The notes: generated from the sequence alone by a model not told the origin. A stretch of 64,000 nt of DNA from Acanthosepion pharaonis (GCA_903632075.3 CAHIKZ030005576.1:1242001-1306000); one strand, 5' to 3'; shown: positions 1-12,185, counted from the stretch's first letter. Numbers and translations: made by a program.

Positions 1-780
1 ATACAAATCTATATATCAAATGAATAGTGAGTAAGTGAATGACAAAATAGAAAATCTAAGTGATATGTTTCATTCTGTGATGGAACTTCTTTAGAATAAT
101 AACTATTTTATTTATAGTCAATTTTATACATATGGGGACAGGGAAGAAATACAACAAATGCTAATTAGAATTTTATACCAAAGACATTAAAAATATGCAG
201 ATATTTCACTTTAAATCTAAATTTTGGCATCCAGTGTATTTAGAAGTTTCACTTAGCAAGTCTTATTCAGTTTTGTATTGCTTTGGTTTTAATTATTGCA
301 CATTGTATTAGCAGTAGTTTTTTCAGGAAAAAGGATATGTTGTATAATTTAAGTTCAGAATCATAACATATCTCTTTTCCTTACAAAACTACTTCTAGTA
401 CAATGGGCAATAAAAAAAACCAGTAGTGATAAAAACATAAGATGAATGAGAAATTTGAACATCTTTATACACTGGACATCAAAATTTAAAGCTGAGTGTC
501 TCTATATTTATGTTTAACCTTTTTTCTTTTTAAATAAGAAAAAAATAGTACTAGTAGTTGTAATAGAAAAAATAAGAAATAAATAAGATTAAAAAAAATA
601 GTTAAAAATAAGATAAAAAAAAATAGTAGTAGTTTTAATAAAAGAAAAAATGGTAATACAAGGAGAGGCTGAAAAGCTTTCAGACTAACCAAATTCTTAA
701 AATTTGACCAAATGAATAAGCATTCAATTTTTTTACTTTTAAGGGCTTCTTGATCACACCAAGAACTTTGTAACACACTC
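1..780. other. AT-rich stretch without a recognisable gene
   Basis: I see no conserved coding signal. The reading frames here are low complexity; a Lys/Leu/Phe-rich frame at 486-785 arises from A- and T-runs between about 520 and 660. No element boundary could be placed. Confidence 0.5.
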
Positions 781-892
781 CGCATATATATATATATATA
801 TATATATTTTGAACAATAAAAAATTCAAATCTTCAGACACACTAGGTTGTAGATTAATATTCTTTCGTTTTTATTATTTCATTTAGATTCCT

Positions 893-924
893 CAACTAGT
901 TTCGGCCAAAATGGCCATCATCAG
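893..924 (-). ncRNA. Hammerhead-ribozyme-like motif (PLE terminal repeat remnant)
   Basis: On the minus strand the core reads CTGATGA, then a GGCC/GGCC hairpin with an ATTTT loop, then GAAAC followed by the self-complementary ACTAGT. This is the order of a minimal hammerhead core (CUGANGA, stem II, GAAA, short palindromic stem III), as reported for Penelope-like element terminal repeats. One extra T lies between the CTGATGA box and stem II, so activity is uncertain. (TA)n tracts flank it at 784-807 and 937-966. No coding part of the parent element is next to it. Confidence 0.4.
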
Positions 925-934
925 GAGAAGAAAC

Positions 935-936
<2 letters not shown>

Positions 937-971
<35 letters not shown>

Positions 972-995
972 CACACACACATGCACACACACATG
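937..995. repeat. Compound (AT)n(CA)n microsatellite
   Basis: About 30 bases of alternating A and T run into interrupted CA repeats. It abuts the hammerhead-like motif on its left. Confidence 0.9.
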
Positions 996-1539
996 TAGGC
1001 CAAAAGTTTGAAGCTACACTTTGGTTTTTTGAACAATTGCCCAAGATTGAAGGTTGCATGCCTTTTTCAAAACAAATTTACTAGCTCACTTTGGTCCAGA
1101 GGCTCTTTCTCTTCCTAAAAGGTTTCATCATATATTCAATAATAAAAATTAAATTAACCCATTACTGCATAAAGTTTAACTTAACTTTTTAGCACTTTTT
1201 TACCTAATCTACTTTGCTGATTAATGGTTATTTTTTAACTGACAGATTTTAAATTTTCAGTAACCCTCTCTCTAAAAATTTGGATGTCATGCACTAATAA
1301 GTTATATAGTTTCAACATCATAGCTAAGTAGGAGTTTAAACCAAAGACAGTATGAAACTTACTAATTATTAAATCCAGAAGATGGTTCCTTAAACCTTTA
1401 ACCTTTAGTGTGTCATATATCTGCATTCTGCCACACATTTTTATATTTACACTTGCTCTATCTGATATTGAACACTTTTACCCATAAATATAGCATATCT
1501 TAAAACTGTGCTTTTATATATATATATATAGAAAAAATT

Positions 1540-1540
<1 letters not shown>

Positions 1541-1588
<48 letters not shown>
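1541..1588. repeat. Compound (CA)n(TA)n microsatellite
   Basis: CA repeats pass directly into TA repeats. It lies on the 3' side of a minus-strand PLE fragment. Confidence 0.9.
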
Positions 1589-1591
<3 letters not shown>

Positions 1592-1639
1592 AATTACATT
1601 GAATATGACAGACAAGGTGTTTTGATTTAATTTTTTATA

Positions 1640-2300
1640 CAATTTCTCATTTGATCTTATAATTTTTTTTCTTTTCCGAGGATAAATTATTTAAAAAATG
1701 TCCAATTGTTCTTTCTTTCCGAGTCTTTTGGCTATACATTTAGCCATTTTCAAGCTTGAAATATATTAACTGTTAACAAGAAATAGATTTTTTAATGTAT
1801 GTATTCATATAATCTTTTCATTTTCAAAACATGGTCAAGATATTGTGTCCATGTTCATAGTTGATATTATTGAGTGTTGTTTTTTTTTTTGTTATTAATA
1901 AGGCTTCCATTATTTTTAGCCTTTTTTTACATGTAGACAGTGCTATTATATTTGTGTTGTCAACAAATATGTTACAAATAGGGTCCAGTTGGTCTCCATG
2001 AGTATTTAAATGAGACTTAATTGAGCTATGATCAGAAAGATATGGTGTGAGTCTTCTTGTCAAGCAGGTTGTAGAATGGCCTATATAATTGTTTATGAAT
2101 TTTGATAGATCAGGAATACAATTCCTTAATGGACATTTAAATTTGTAAGTAATATTTGTTCTATTTAATTTTGATTCTAAGAGGTGAAGTATTTTTTGTT
2201 TCTTGAAATGTTCATGAAAGAAGGATAGCTGCCTAAATACACAAAAAAATATATACACACACACACACACACACACTTTATTATATGATATTACATTCAA
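1640..2300 (-). pseudogene. Penelope-like element fragment: GIY-YIG endonuclease end and 3' terminal repeat
   Basis: PLEs encode a reverse transcriptase joined to a C-terminal GIY-YIG nuclease. This open frame (about 1824-2300) carries the distal half of such a nuclease. It contains YKFKCPLRNC, then NNYIGHSTTCLTRRL with the YIG and the following Arg-rich helix, then a conserved tail with KRLKIMEALLI and ITKKKTTLNNINYE. The first ~25 residues after the upstream ATG are low complexity and probably not part of the protein. Downstream on the same strand, near 1720-1775, lies a degraded stem and GAAA sequence resembling the hammerhead-like tails elsewhere in the window. No RT part is adjacent, so this is a 5'-truncated dead copy. 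Family assignment is from motif recognition. Confidence 0.65.
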
Positions 2301-3150
2301 AAATGTAAAATAACACTACACAAATGTAATCATGTTTCAATGTGTTTCATCTCATCAGGTGTTAGTAAATGACTGGTTAGTACAATTTATTCAGATTTCA
2401 ACCACGTACAACCTCTTTTCTTGTGAAAGAAAAGAAAAAGAGCAAGAAAGGAAGATACACAATGCAATATTGTTTCCAAAGAAAAGGAAGAAAAAGAGTA
2501 AAAAGTCTAGAGAGTGGATAGCAGAAGAACTTGTTATGTTTATAATCAGTTCAACCAATCAAAATGGCCTATGCTAAGTAAGAGTTCATGACACAGATTT
2601 AAAACTGTAGCCAACTTAGACATTATATTTGAAACAAATCTAAGTTTGCTACAATGTTAACACAAGACAGATGACATTTCCTCTGAGAAAGAAAGTTTAA
2701 TTTAACAATAGACTTGATAAATTGCATACCTTGTGCAATAATTTTTGGAATTTCACAATTTTATAGTCAATAAATAATATCTCTTTAAGAAATAAATGAA
2801 AAGAAAACAAAATATTAAACAAAATTACAAAATTCTAAAGATCAAACAAAATATTTAAGTAAATGGATTAAACAAAAACTTTAAGCATATAGATCATATA
2901 AAATTAATAAAATAAAATTTATAGATCATACACAATACATCACGACTGTTAACTAAAGTGTTTTATATAGGGTGTTAATAAAACCAATCAATGGAAAATG
3001 TCAAAATGTTAGCCAAATGCATATACCTCTAGACTAAATATTACCAGCAATGTTAGAAGAATAATGTACAAACTATACTACATCAAAATTGATGTAACTT
3101 ACCAAAGATAAGGTTATTCTAACATATAAGAAGCAATTGTCAAATTTCAA
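2301..3150. other. Non-coding AT-rich spacer
   Basis: No gene is seen. A possible PLE tail remnant lies at 2330-2365, where the minus strand reads CCTGATGAGATGAAAC. The frame at 2332-2577 is Lys/Arg rich and looks accidental. Confidence 0.4.
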
Positions 3151-3153
3151 AGC

Positions 3154-4690
3154 CTAGCAAGATTGCAGGGTCAAAGGTAAAATGTGTTTACAATTGACTG
3201 TTAATTCAAATCTGATAATCTGCATTTTCTCCTGTAAACACAGAAAACAAGGTTCATATAAGGATCTACATGTCTTTGCCAGTTTTAAAATTTTCCATTT
3301 AATTTTAGGGGTTTTATTTTCATCTTTCATCTTCCAAAAATATTTTGAAAATGAAGTATTATTTCTATAAGTAACATTAATAGAAGATATGCGCTGATAC
3401 CATTGAGTTTTGAAAGAATTCTTGGTACTACCAATATAAAACTTTTCAAGCCTTGGATTTTCTATTGTAGAGATAGAACATGGATACACACGGGATTCAG
3501 TTAAGCATTTGTTAGACAATGGGCATTGGTTAGGATTCTTACAATTACATTGGTTACTGTCCTTAATATTTGCATTAGTGCTTGCATTATGGTTAAAATT
3601 ATTAAATTGGTTTAGTGTTCTATTATTGGTGCAACTAGAACTAAATTTTAATCAATTTCTAATATTTTACTAAGAGGGTTGCTTTTTGGAAAATGTTTAT
3701 CGATTAATTTGAGAAACTTATGGCCTAACTTAGTACTTACTAATTGGTTAAATAGAGGTGTGTACCAGATGATCTTCCTATTTCTATTTCTTTTCTTTGA
3801 ATTACCATCATATTCTCTAAACTTAATTTTTGTACACTTATACCCACTATTATTAAGAACTTTATTGTACACACTGCTATGTTTCTCAAACACATCTTTG
3901 TTCGATGAGTGATTGCTGATTCTACATTCTACAGAGGAAGGAATGTGCTAGATTACAGATAAGGGTGGGGTGATTGGAATTGGAGTGGATATAGATTGGG
4001 TTGGCATTGTTTTTCATATGAGGCTGTAAATTGTCATAGACTAGATCCAACGTTACATCAAGAAAATCAACTTGTTTAATATTTATGCTTATTTTAACCT
4101 TAAGATCTAAACTTTTAAATTTCCTATGAATCATTTATTTTCGTAGAGTTTTTACAACCATAAGACCATCATCTCCGTATAGTCGTATATTATCTAGGGT
4201 GATCTCCTCATAAGCAGTTAGGTTATACAAAATATATAAACCAACCAGATCAGAAGGCTCAGCAGAATCCAATGATCCCATAGAAATGTCAGTTATCATC
4301 AGAATTTTTTACCCACTATTCTTTATTGTGGATGAGGATGGATTTCCTACAGTTCATAATAATACTTATCTCTTCACTTGAGCTGTTGGGATAAACTTTG
4401 GGAAATTCTAATGTCAGTGTAAAGAGGTCCTTGGATATGGAAGGGTAGAAATCAACAATATCAAACAGGATAAAGGTGCAGCTGTTTTTGTTGTTGATGC
4501 TTCTAAACCAGTTAATAATTTCTGTGGTACCAATCCATTGAATAAGTCTAAGGTGTTTTTTAATCTGTTTATTAATGAGTCTAAGGATAACTTTGCTTAT
4601 CCTTTCAATCTCTGATCTGGTGGGATTTATAATCCTTGTAGGAAGTTTGGTCTTGAATTGCTCTACTATTGAATTGTACTGAGCTCTCTT
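3154..4690 (-). pseudogene. Penelope-like retroelement, RT plus GIY-YIG, degraded
   Basis: Read on the minus strand from 4690, an open stretch without a start Met begins with AQYNSIVEQFKTKLPTRI and reaches FDIVDFYPSIS, RT motif A with its catalytic Asp. A frameshift near 4300 precedes SMGSLDSAEPSDLVGLYIL (motif B region) and IRLYGDDGLMVV (motif C, two Asp) at about 4140-4190. An in-frame TAA just before 4134 interrupts it; the thumb-like part VDFLDVTLDL follows, then RKIIWYTPLFNQLVSTKLG and FLKLIDKHFPKSNPLSKI at 3648-3893. The GIY-YIG domain at 3154-3519 shows FYIGSTKNSFKTQWYQR and a Cys pair, CFLCLQEK. Order and motifs fit PLEs; stops and frameshifts show it is dead. Clade unresolved. Confidence 0.8.
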
Positions 4691-4750
4691 TTAAACTAAT
4701 GTTATGAACATTGGAATTTATATTTGATTCATTCACATTTCATATGGATA

Positions 4751-4844
<94 letters not shown>
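4751..4844. repeat. (GT)n(TA)n compound microsatellite
   Basis: About 20 bases of GT followed by more than 70 bases of TA. It directly abuts the left end of the DNA transposon at 4845. Confidence 0.95.
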
Positions 4845-4847
<3 letters not shown>

Positions 4848-6334
4848 ATTAGTGCAGCTAGTATGTACATTAAAAGATATGCACTAATCAGAAACGCATT
4901 AATCAAATGTAATGACTTATAGGAAATGAGGTCATTTTTGCCTCAAATTTTAGGGCTCATTCAGAATTAATTTCTGATTTGTTTACTTTTTAATTAAAAT
5001 ATATGTACATATTTTCTATTGGAAATTTTCCAAACATATAATCATTACTATTTTAACCTGAAAATGTTATTTATAATCTTTCCATAAAAAATCGTCCATT
5101 TGTTTTTTGTTTTTGTTTTTTGTTACAAAATTCAGAAATTTCCTTTTAAAACCTTCAAAATAAAAATGAAAAGAAATATCAAAATTTAAAAAAATATTAA
5201 TAGACATATATTCAAATACTAGCTTTAAAAGCTGCCCTATCATGTAGCATTTAAACTTGCTCCTGCATTGGGTTCTTAATTGGGCCTTCAAAACAATAGG
5301 TAAGGAGGAGTAGATGTGATATGCAACAATAAACTACAGAACTCAAAAATGATTGCTGTATTTAAGAATTGTATTAATATTTAAGCTTACTTTTTAAAAG
5401 TTGAACGATAATTCTTCTACTGACACTTAATTTAAAAGACAATTTGATGCACGTAGGTCCTTACTTTCTGTACAAAATTTTTATTTTATTTTATGGGTGA
5501 CTTTCACTGGATTTCACAATTAATTTTGATTATTCCCAAATTTATTTTGAAGTTATAAAAACTGTTATCAGACAAAAAAATTTGTTGCAAAAAATCACAT
5601 AAAAAAATCACTGAAAACAATTGCAGTACTGAAAACTTGATAATCCAAAATTTTGGGATTGTGGGACATGGAGTTGGGCTGGTTCCAAAATGGTATATGT
5701 TTGGTTATGGCCTCTAGGAGTAAAGTTGAAAACATGAACAATTTCATTTTGAAACACTAATTTAAGAACAGTAATTTTTTCATTTTAACATCAGCTATTG
5801 AAAGTTAAAGAGTTGTGTCCCCTTATTTTCTATCGAAAGAAGCCAATATGGTGAAATCTGAAAACAATTGCAGTAATGAAAACTTGGGGATCCAAAATTT
5901 CAGGATTATTGGTCCAGATCCGGCCTAGAATGTTTTTAATTTGTTCATGGAGTCAGCCTGATTCCAAAATAGTATGATATGTTGGACTATGGCCTCTAGG
6001 AGCAAAGTTGAAAAAGTGTGACACATTGACATTCACATTTATTATATAGATGTATTGTTATTATCAGCTTATATTATAAAATTGATCTATTTATAATTGT
6101 TCTTTTTTAACACTACTGTAATTACTTAGATAATGTAGTACTTGACAAAAAAAATAGTTACTCATTTTTCATTTTTAAATTTTACAAAATCTTTAATTAA
6201 TCAGTAACTAAAAAAAATCAATTTTCAAATTACTATGGTTAAACTAAAGAACATTTTACTAATTGACTTTAGGTATAAAAGTTTTGGGGACTAATAGAAA
6301 ATGTATTAATCAAATGCACATTAATTGAGTGATT

Positions 6335-6338
<4 letters not shown>
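4845..6338. mobile_element. Non-autonomous DNA transposon with GATTARTGC-type inverted ends
   Basis: The left end reads TTGATTAGTGCAGCTAGT and the right end, reverse complemented, begins AGAATCACTCAATTAATG. Both ends resemble the better preserved ends of the MITE at 17585-17768, and the right 150 bases match that MITE internally (for example AATCAATTTTCAAATTACTATGG, split across the match). The interior holds a segment repeated at 14985-15390 and an internal tandem pair at about 5610-5750 and 5860-6010, each ending in TGGCCTCTAGGAGYAAAGTTG. No transposase motif was recognised. (TA)n tracts bound it on both sides, as expected for TA-targeting transposons. A pogo/Tigger-like origin is a guess from the end sequence. 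Confidence 0.5.

Positions 6339-6374
<36 letters not shown>
6339..6374. repeat. (TA)n microsatellite
   Basis: Pure alternating TA on the right border of the transposon at 4845-6338. Confidence 0.95.
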
Positions 6375-6377
<3 letters not shown>

Positions 6378-6869
6378 CAAACTGGGAAGTTTTTTGTGAT
6401 GTGTTTCATCTATTAGGATTTCACTTGACTTGACTTTGTTGCCACGTCTACACATATGCATGAAACAATGAGATACAAGTAGTTTCAACATTTTTAAAAT
6501 AATTTTTTTTTCTCAATCTAGCCAAATTCATCTGTATTCTTTTTTATTTTCTTTCCATCACCTTTGTCCTCGACTATCTTACATTGTGAGAATATAAAAC
6601 CCGCCAAGAATGGTAATATATTGTAAGAGCCTGGATGCAAATTTATTGTGGCCGAACTAGCGATCAAGGCACTTTCCAGACATTTTTGTCTCAGTGGATT
6701 ATTTTTTATTTTAATCAAAGTAGCATTTCCTATGTCAAAATTGTGGTCCTTTCTTTATGGTGAACATCTAATGTGTTTTGTGTATTGCTATTTCAAATGT
6801 CACAAAAAAAATCTTTCCAGTTTTTCATATACTGTTTCTGGTATATATAATTATACAGAATTATATATT

Positions 6870-7109
<240 letters not shown>

Positions 7110-7194
7110 ATATTCTTTGTCCTGGACATCGAGTTCTACCTGGATTCTATCCTCTTGGGAATTTATATATATATATATATAATTTCTTTCATTC

Positions 7195-7450
7195 ACCAGT
7201 AGTTTAACATCACCAGAGGAGACACATTTGTAGCATTGAAACATAATTGTGTAGCAATTTTTAACATGTTTTTGTTTTAATATCCTAAAATAAATAATTA
7301 CACACACACACACACAGAAATCACATTAAAAAAAAAAATTGTACTAGTCATGATTTCAGATTTCCATCAAATGTTCATAGAATAGAGAATTAAAAAGGCC
7401 AAAGGGTACAACAACCAAAATGTTGTGATAATAACAACATAAAGAACATT
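7195..7450 (+). repeat. PLE-type tail remnants
   Basis: The segment 7200-7295 (CCAGAGGAGACACATTTG, then TTGAAACATAATTGTGTAGC and AATATCCTAAAATAAAT) resembles the sequence at 38735-38815 next to PLE coding remains. A second piece at about 7395-7450 (GGCCAAAGGGTACAACAACC, then AATGTTGTGATAATAAC) resembles the tail of the elements at 23793 and 63428. Both carry a decayed CTGANGA...GAAA layout. Confidence 0.45.
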
Positions 7451-7589
7451 AGAACACATGTAAATAGAGAAGCAGTTATGATTAAAAGGATAAAAAGATT
7501 ATTCTTGCTTCTTTTCATGTTTTGATGAAATTCTCTTTCCTTTTTAGCTAATAATAACAATCTTTTATTTATTCTGTTATGTATTTGTT

Positions 7590-7800
7590 CAGTTTTCTAT
7601 GGTACATTTCATTGGAGATCAAGTAATACCAATTCTATTCATCACTATTGTCAGTATTATAACTGATTTTAACTTTTGTCTCGATCTTTTCACTTCTTCC
7701 AATTTCTTTGCAAACTCCTTTAGGATTGTTCTGAGGACACCAATAATGATCAGTGCAATCATCATCTTTGTTTTAGGACTGAAAATCTTTTTTTTTTTTT
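7590..7800 (-). pseudogene. Possible C-terminal scrap of an R2-like LINE
   Basis: On the minus strand the sequence reads MMIALIIIGVLRTILKEF followed by AKKLEEVKRSRQKLKSVIIT. This resembles the region just after the restriction-like endonuclease in the LINE family at 47060-48840, where relatives have a V-hydrophobic-GALGTI-KxL pattern. The match rests on a short hydrophobic motif, so it is tentative. Confidence 0.3.
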
Positions 7801-7850
7801 TTGAAAAACAATGTCCAGATATTTATACTGCTCTTCATTTTCTTTAAATT

Positions 7851-8760
7851 TTACTGTGATATGCTGAGACAACAGTATACATTCTATGGCAGAATTTCTA
7901 TTTGTTTATTAAGATGACAAGGATTGAACTTCTGGATAGAATGATGATGGTAATTAAAGAAATTAACACATTAATAATGTTTGAGTAAAGCTAAGTAGTG
8001 AATAAAACAAAAGTTCAAGAAATAGATTCAAGATACTATATTTAATATTATCTTTCAGATTATGCATCAGCCTTATTTAGAAAATAGGTTTTTGTTTGGT
8101 GGAATTGCTAGCCCCAAAACCTCATTTTTAAGTATATTTTACACATAGCTCAGGGTTGGGAATTTTGTTCTTGGCCTTGAATTTAAAGTTATCCTTATAT
8201 TAGATTGCCTGCTAGAGAGATTAGTCTGCTCTGTTATTTTACCTCTAAGTATTGGTGAGAGAAAAAAGTAATATGCCACAAAACAATTATTAGCTGATAT
8301 TAGTAGAGCAAATTGACTGAACTAATAGTAAAATAGAATGGTATAAAAAGACAAGAGGAATCCAAGTTAAATACACAGTACAACATTTATATACAAATAT
8401 GGAAATATGAGTAAAAACTTCTATAATTTAAGTTGTTCATGTTGCCAAATAAGTTAACACATATAGGGATAATTAGTAAAGCAAAATGCTGGCAAAGAAA
8501 TGAAAAAATCTCTTACTTGAATGTCACAGTGTTCCACCAGAGATACTATGTTGAGCTGGTATCTCTCAAGTCACGAGTGATGTCTGTCTAGATGCCTGCC
8601 AGCTGGGAACTGAGTTCCTATGCTAGATTTATATTTCTTATATTAAACTGACTGCTTAGTAAAAAAAAAAACCTTTGGTTTGATTTTAAATTAATTTTCC
8701 TTATTTTTCCACTAACATGAAGTGGTGTGATTATATTGAATAAATTGCTAAGTCTGCCAC
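7851..8760. other. Mostly unassigned; SINE-like scraps
   Basis: No gene is seen. Short stretches near 8085-8280 (GGAATTGCTAGCCCCAAAAC) and 8540-8650 resemble body segments of the tRNA-derived SINEs in this window, but boundaries cannot be drawn. Confidence 0.35.
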
Positions 8761-8764
8761 TAGG

Positions 8765-9350
8765 AAAGTTGGTTCACTGTGTTGTGTCAGATAATTTTTC
8801 CTGTGAAAATCCATCTTGCACTTTATAAATCTACCATTCGTTCATGCATTGAATATTGCTGCCATATTTGGTTTGGTGCTCCTGCTATATATCTCAAAAT
8901 ACTTGACAAAATTCAAAGAAAGGTCTGTAATGTAATCAGTCCTGACCTGGCATCTCAACTTCAGTCACTTTCTCACCAATGTGGCACATCTTTCCTCATT
9001 CTTTTCTACAAATATTTTAATGGCAATTCTTCTGATGATCTTTCCTCCTTGCTGACAACTAAATCACATTGTTTTACTGTTGAACTACCTATATGCAATC
9101 ATAAGTTCTATTCTAATAGTCTCTTTTCTCACACTTCTTATTTATAGAACACTCTTTTTTCAATTACTTGATTCCCTGCCACCTATGATCTTCAAAAATT
9201 TAAATGCAATGTCAATAGCTATCTTCTGTCTTCTCAAACCCTGTTTTTTTTAGTGTCCTTCTCCTAACTAAAGTATTCTCATTCTATTTCATTCTCAGTA
9301 ACTCCTTGCATCTTAGTGGCTTTATTGCTTTGCTGAATATGAAATGATTA
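8765..9350 (+). pseudogene. LINE family B (jockey/CR1-like) 3' end
   Basis: The frame 8779-9147 encodes the conserved segment downstream of RT in many non-LTR retrotransposons: SCIEYCCHIWFGAPAIYLKI, LDKIQRKVCNVI, LASQLQSLSHQCG, then FYKYFNGNSSDDLSSLL and FYSNSLFSHTSYL. In relatives the last motif continues as RLWNSLP; here a stop intervenes and the remainder (LPATYDLQKFKCNVNSY) is frameshifted. The 3' tail carries GCATCTTAGTGGCTTTATTG and ends near GAAATGATTAAG, shared with five other copies here. It is 5' truncated, typical of LINE insertion, and lacks RT and endonuclease. The exact clade cannot be fixed from this part alone. Confidence 0.75.
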
Positions 9351-10125
9351 AGAAAAAAACAAAAGTAAAAAGTTAACTTGTGTTAGTGTGCATCTAAAAC
9401 ATGTCACAATAAATTCTAAGTCCAAAGTCCCTCATTTTCAGTATTTCACACAACTGTTGTAAATAAAATATATAAATTACTGGAGACTTGAACTAAGATT
9501 ATAATTTTAAATGGACTTTATTGCAGAGATATTGATTTTTAGATAATGTCCATAATGAAGTCTAATTTAAAGTTTAAAACAACAGACTTTAACTAGATTT
9601 TTAATATTGTGATTGAAAGATTGTTGAAGAAATGCTTTGTTTGCAAATCAGCTTAAGGTTATAAGATTTTCCTGCATCAAATTTGGTAGCACGATATTTC
9701 TGAAAGAACAAGCAAGCATAAGTCAATAACCAAATAGACATATCTGTGCATGCATGCACACAAACACATATTTCTCTTTTTGGCCTTTTGGCTCAGAAGC
9801 ATATCGGTCAATATTCTGACCACTAAAAACCAGTCTTCTAGATAGTATCAGCTCACTGCATTTATTAGATACTAACCAAAAATTTTGGCTGTTTGAATTG
9901 TAATTCCTGTATTCCTCTGTATGTCCCTTGTGACATTTTCATCTTCACTCTCAAAATGATGTCACACAACTGCCAACTGTTTATACACCTTGACATCAAG
10001 CCAAACAGAAGTGGCAAAAGTTGATGTCACAGTAATGAGATACCTTTTCATCCAACAATAAAGCATATTGTGTCCATATAATTTGTTGGGTTTGCTTTTA
10101 AAAATTAATCTTTTAGTGAAATTCT
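9351..10125. other. Unassigned non-coding sequence
   Basis: No coding or element signature was recognised. A GGCCTTTTGGCT string at about 9780-9793 recalls the 5' end of U2 snRNA, but the following sequence does not keep the U2 core. Confidence 0.4.
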
Positions 10126-10129
10126 ACTA

Positions 10130-10530
10130 TGCACTGTGTTCCTTCAGAATATAGACAATCATGGCTCCCCACAACTTCCTGTCCTTTGTGGCTCTTAGTG
10201 AGGCTTGTCTTTTGCTATCTCTCCTAATCCCTGTTCTGCCAACCAATTACGCAAGGTTAGTCACTGTTTTCCTTTGTCTTTCTTGCCTTCAATATGTCAT
10301 CTGTGTGTCAAATTCTCCAAACTCTCTTTCCTCATTATGCACTTTAGAAATTTCAATTATTTCTTTCTGATCTTAAGTATAAGTTTCCTTTTTGTTTCCA
10401 ATTTCCCTAAAATTTTCTTGTTACTTACAGATTCAGTTTGTGATATCCTCAGCATCCTTCTGTAGGGCAACATTTCAGTTGCTTAAAGTCTCTTCATCTG
10501 TAAGGAGATTGTCCAACATTCACTGCCATA
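10130..10530 (-). pseudogene. LINE family A (RTE-like) 3' end
   Basis: The reverse complement matches the 3' coding end of the copy at 53080-54125: near 10145-10190 it reads GACAGGAAGTTGTGGGGAGC followed by CATGAT, and the MWFYRRMLRI-type segment corresponds to 10450-10475. It is 5' truncated and full of stops. Hydrophobic frames on the plus strand at 10161-10598 are antisense shadows. Confidence 0.7.
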
Positions 10531-10720
10531 AAGTGAATGCAAAGCCAAAAAAAAGTTGTACAATGTTAGCAATGTTATGCTTGTCCCCAAAATATTAAAA
10601 TATTAAATGAAGGCTACAATGGGAAGTTGATTTTGTTAGCAGTAATAATGAATTTTTAACTAAAATACAAAATATTTCTCGGTAGACTACATTTTAATCC
10701 TTTGATTTGTTCCAGGAATG

Positions 10721-10767
10721 TATGTATGTATGTATGTATGTATGTGTGTGTGTGTGTGTGGGGGGGT
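10721..10767. repeat. (GTAT)n(GT)n microsatellite
   Basis: About five GTAT units, then GT repeats, ending in a run of seven G. Confidence 0.95.
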
Positions 10768-10869
10768 GATTTTATTTAATGGTTATTGGAGTAGAAAATA
10801 GAATCAGTGAGCAGATTTCAAACTGTGGTCATGGCTGTTCCATTTACTTTACACTTATAATGCCTTTTA

Positions 10870-11050
10870 TGTGTTAATTTATTTCTTCTCCGAGCTATGG
10901 GATAGATGGGGTAGTGGTGTAATGAGAAGTCAGGGAGCCGAGTTCAAATTCCAGTTAGGTTTGTTACATTTATTTACATGCAAATACACTTGGGAAAAGT
11001 ATGAATCAATTTCTTCTTCCCCAGCTATGGGTTAAATAGTAATATGTATA
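10870..11050 (+). mobile_element. tRNA-derived SINE (family S1)
   Basis: The head at about 10895-10955 has a box-B-like GAGTTCAAATTCC. It is followed by the family body TACATTTATTTACATGCAAA, ACTTGGGAAAAGTATGAATC and CCCAGCTATGGGTTAAATAG. The same body occurs at 13575, 28520, 46640, 50095 and 55570. Non-coding. Octopus SINEs of tRNA origin are known (OK, OR1, OR2); which one this is cannot be told here. Confidence 0.65.
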
Positions 11051-11059
11051 TCTGGAAAT

Positions 11060-12185
11060 ATTGTTATTTTCAAAAATTGTTAATGCAATATTCACTTGCA
11101 AAAAAAAAAAAAAAATGATTACAATCCAAAATGTCTTCTGGCTTTAAATAACCCACAAATGTTTGATTAGTTATAACAAACAAACAAACAAACCAATCAA
11201 TCAATCAATCCCTCCTCCACTCCATGACTAAATTCTTCCCAAATCAGTATTTTATGGACCAAACATCAGAATACTGATTTTTGGAAAGTGGGCCAGGCTG
11301 AAAAATTTACATGTAGACTGTAGTTATAGTAACTGTCCATAGACCATGAATATTGTTTATATTAAATGCCCCCAACAGATTCATGTTAGTATAAAATCCA
11401 ACATATGACATCAATACCAACTATTTTTCAAGGTCCTGCCTACCCACTATTTAAAGCCTACCTGGTATATTTGAAATCATTATCTGCTTGTCTACATTGT
11501 ATCGTCTAACGGTATTATTGACCCATCATTCAGTTAAGAATATTTAGTCAATTGCTCTTTTTCCAGATGTAATGCCTGAGAAGGATTTTTAGCTTCAGTG
11601 CTTACATTAAAGCAATCAATAACTCCTGGTTAAAATATTTTTGGTTTGTTTATGACCCTGAATTCAAATTACTGATAATATGAGAAACTATTTTTTATTT
11701 TTTTATTAAAATCTAAGTTTGAAAGTTTTTAAGGTTGACTTAAGTTGAGTATGAAAAGCTCTGTAGATGTTTTTTGGCTTTGTTTCATTTCAGCATATGA
11801 AATCAATGACTAAAAAATCCTTTTAGCTATTGAATTTCTGGAAATTTCACCTACTATAAATTTAGATACTGTCATGTCTACCTTGTGTATATTTTTTTTG
11901 TAAGATGTGCATCAGATAAGAGAATTTTAATCCAATATTAAAACTACTACTTGATTTCTCTGGCTCAATTTCAGCATACTAAATAATTTAATAATTTTGG
12001 TTTCTTATCCACTGAAGATTGAACTTCGTACATATTAATGATGATCTGCATTCTCAGAACCATTTTCCAGTAACAAGGCATCATTATATTAGATTAGCCT
12101 GGCACAAGGTCACAAGAGATATGCAAATTGCTCTTACAAAAAGTAGTACAAAATGTACTATATTCATTTTAATCATGAGCAATTT
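11060..12185. other. Unassigned AT-rich sequence
   Basis: Contains a poly-A run at 11100-11115 and short CAAA/AATC repeats at 11175-11210. Nothing else was recognised. Confidence 0.45.

Noticed and set aside
486..785. 99-residue frame on the minus strand
   Set aside because: Made of Leu/Phe/Lys from A- and T-runs; no domain or sensible codon pattern.
9775..9880. Possible U2 snRNA-like sequence (GGCCTTTTGGCT)
   Set aside because: Only the 12-base string fits; the branch-site-pairing core and Sm site are not present.
10161..10598. Hydrophobic frames suggesting membrane proteins
   Set aside because: They are antisense to a family A LINE end. Frames at 53731-54095 on the minus strand are the same kind of shadow.
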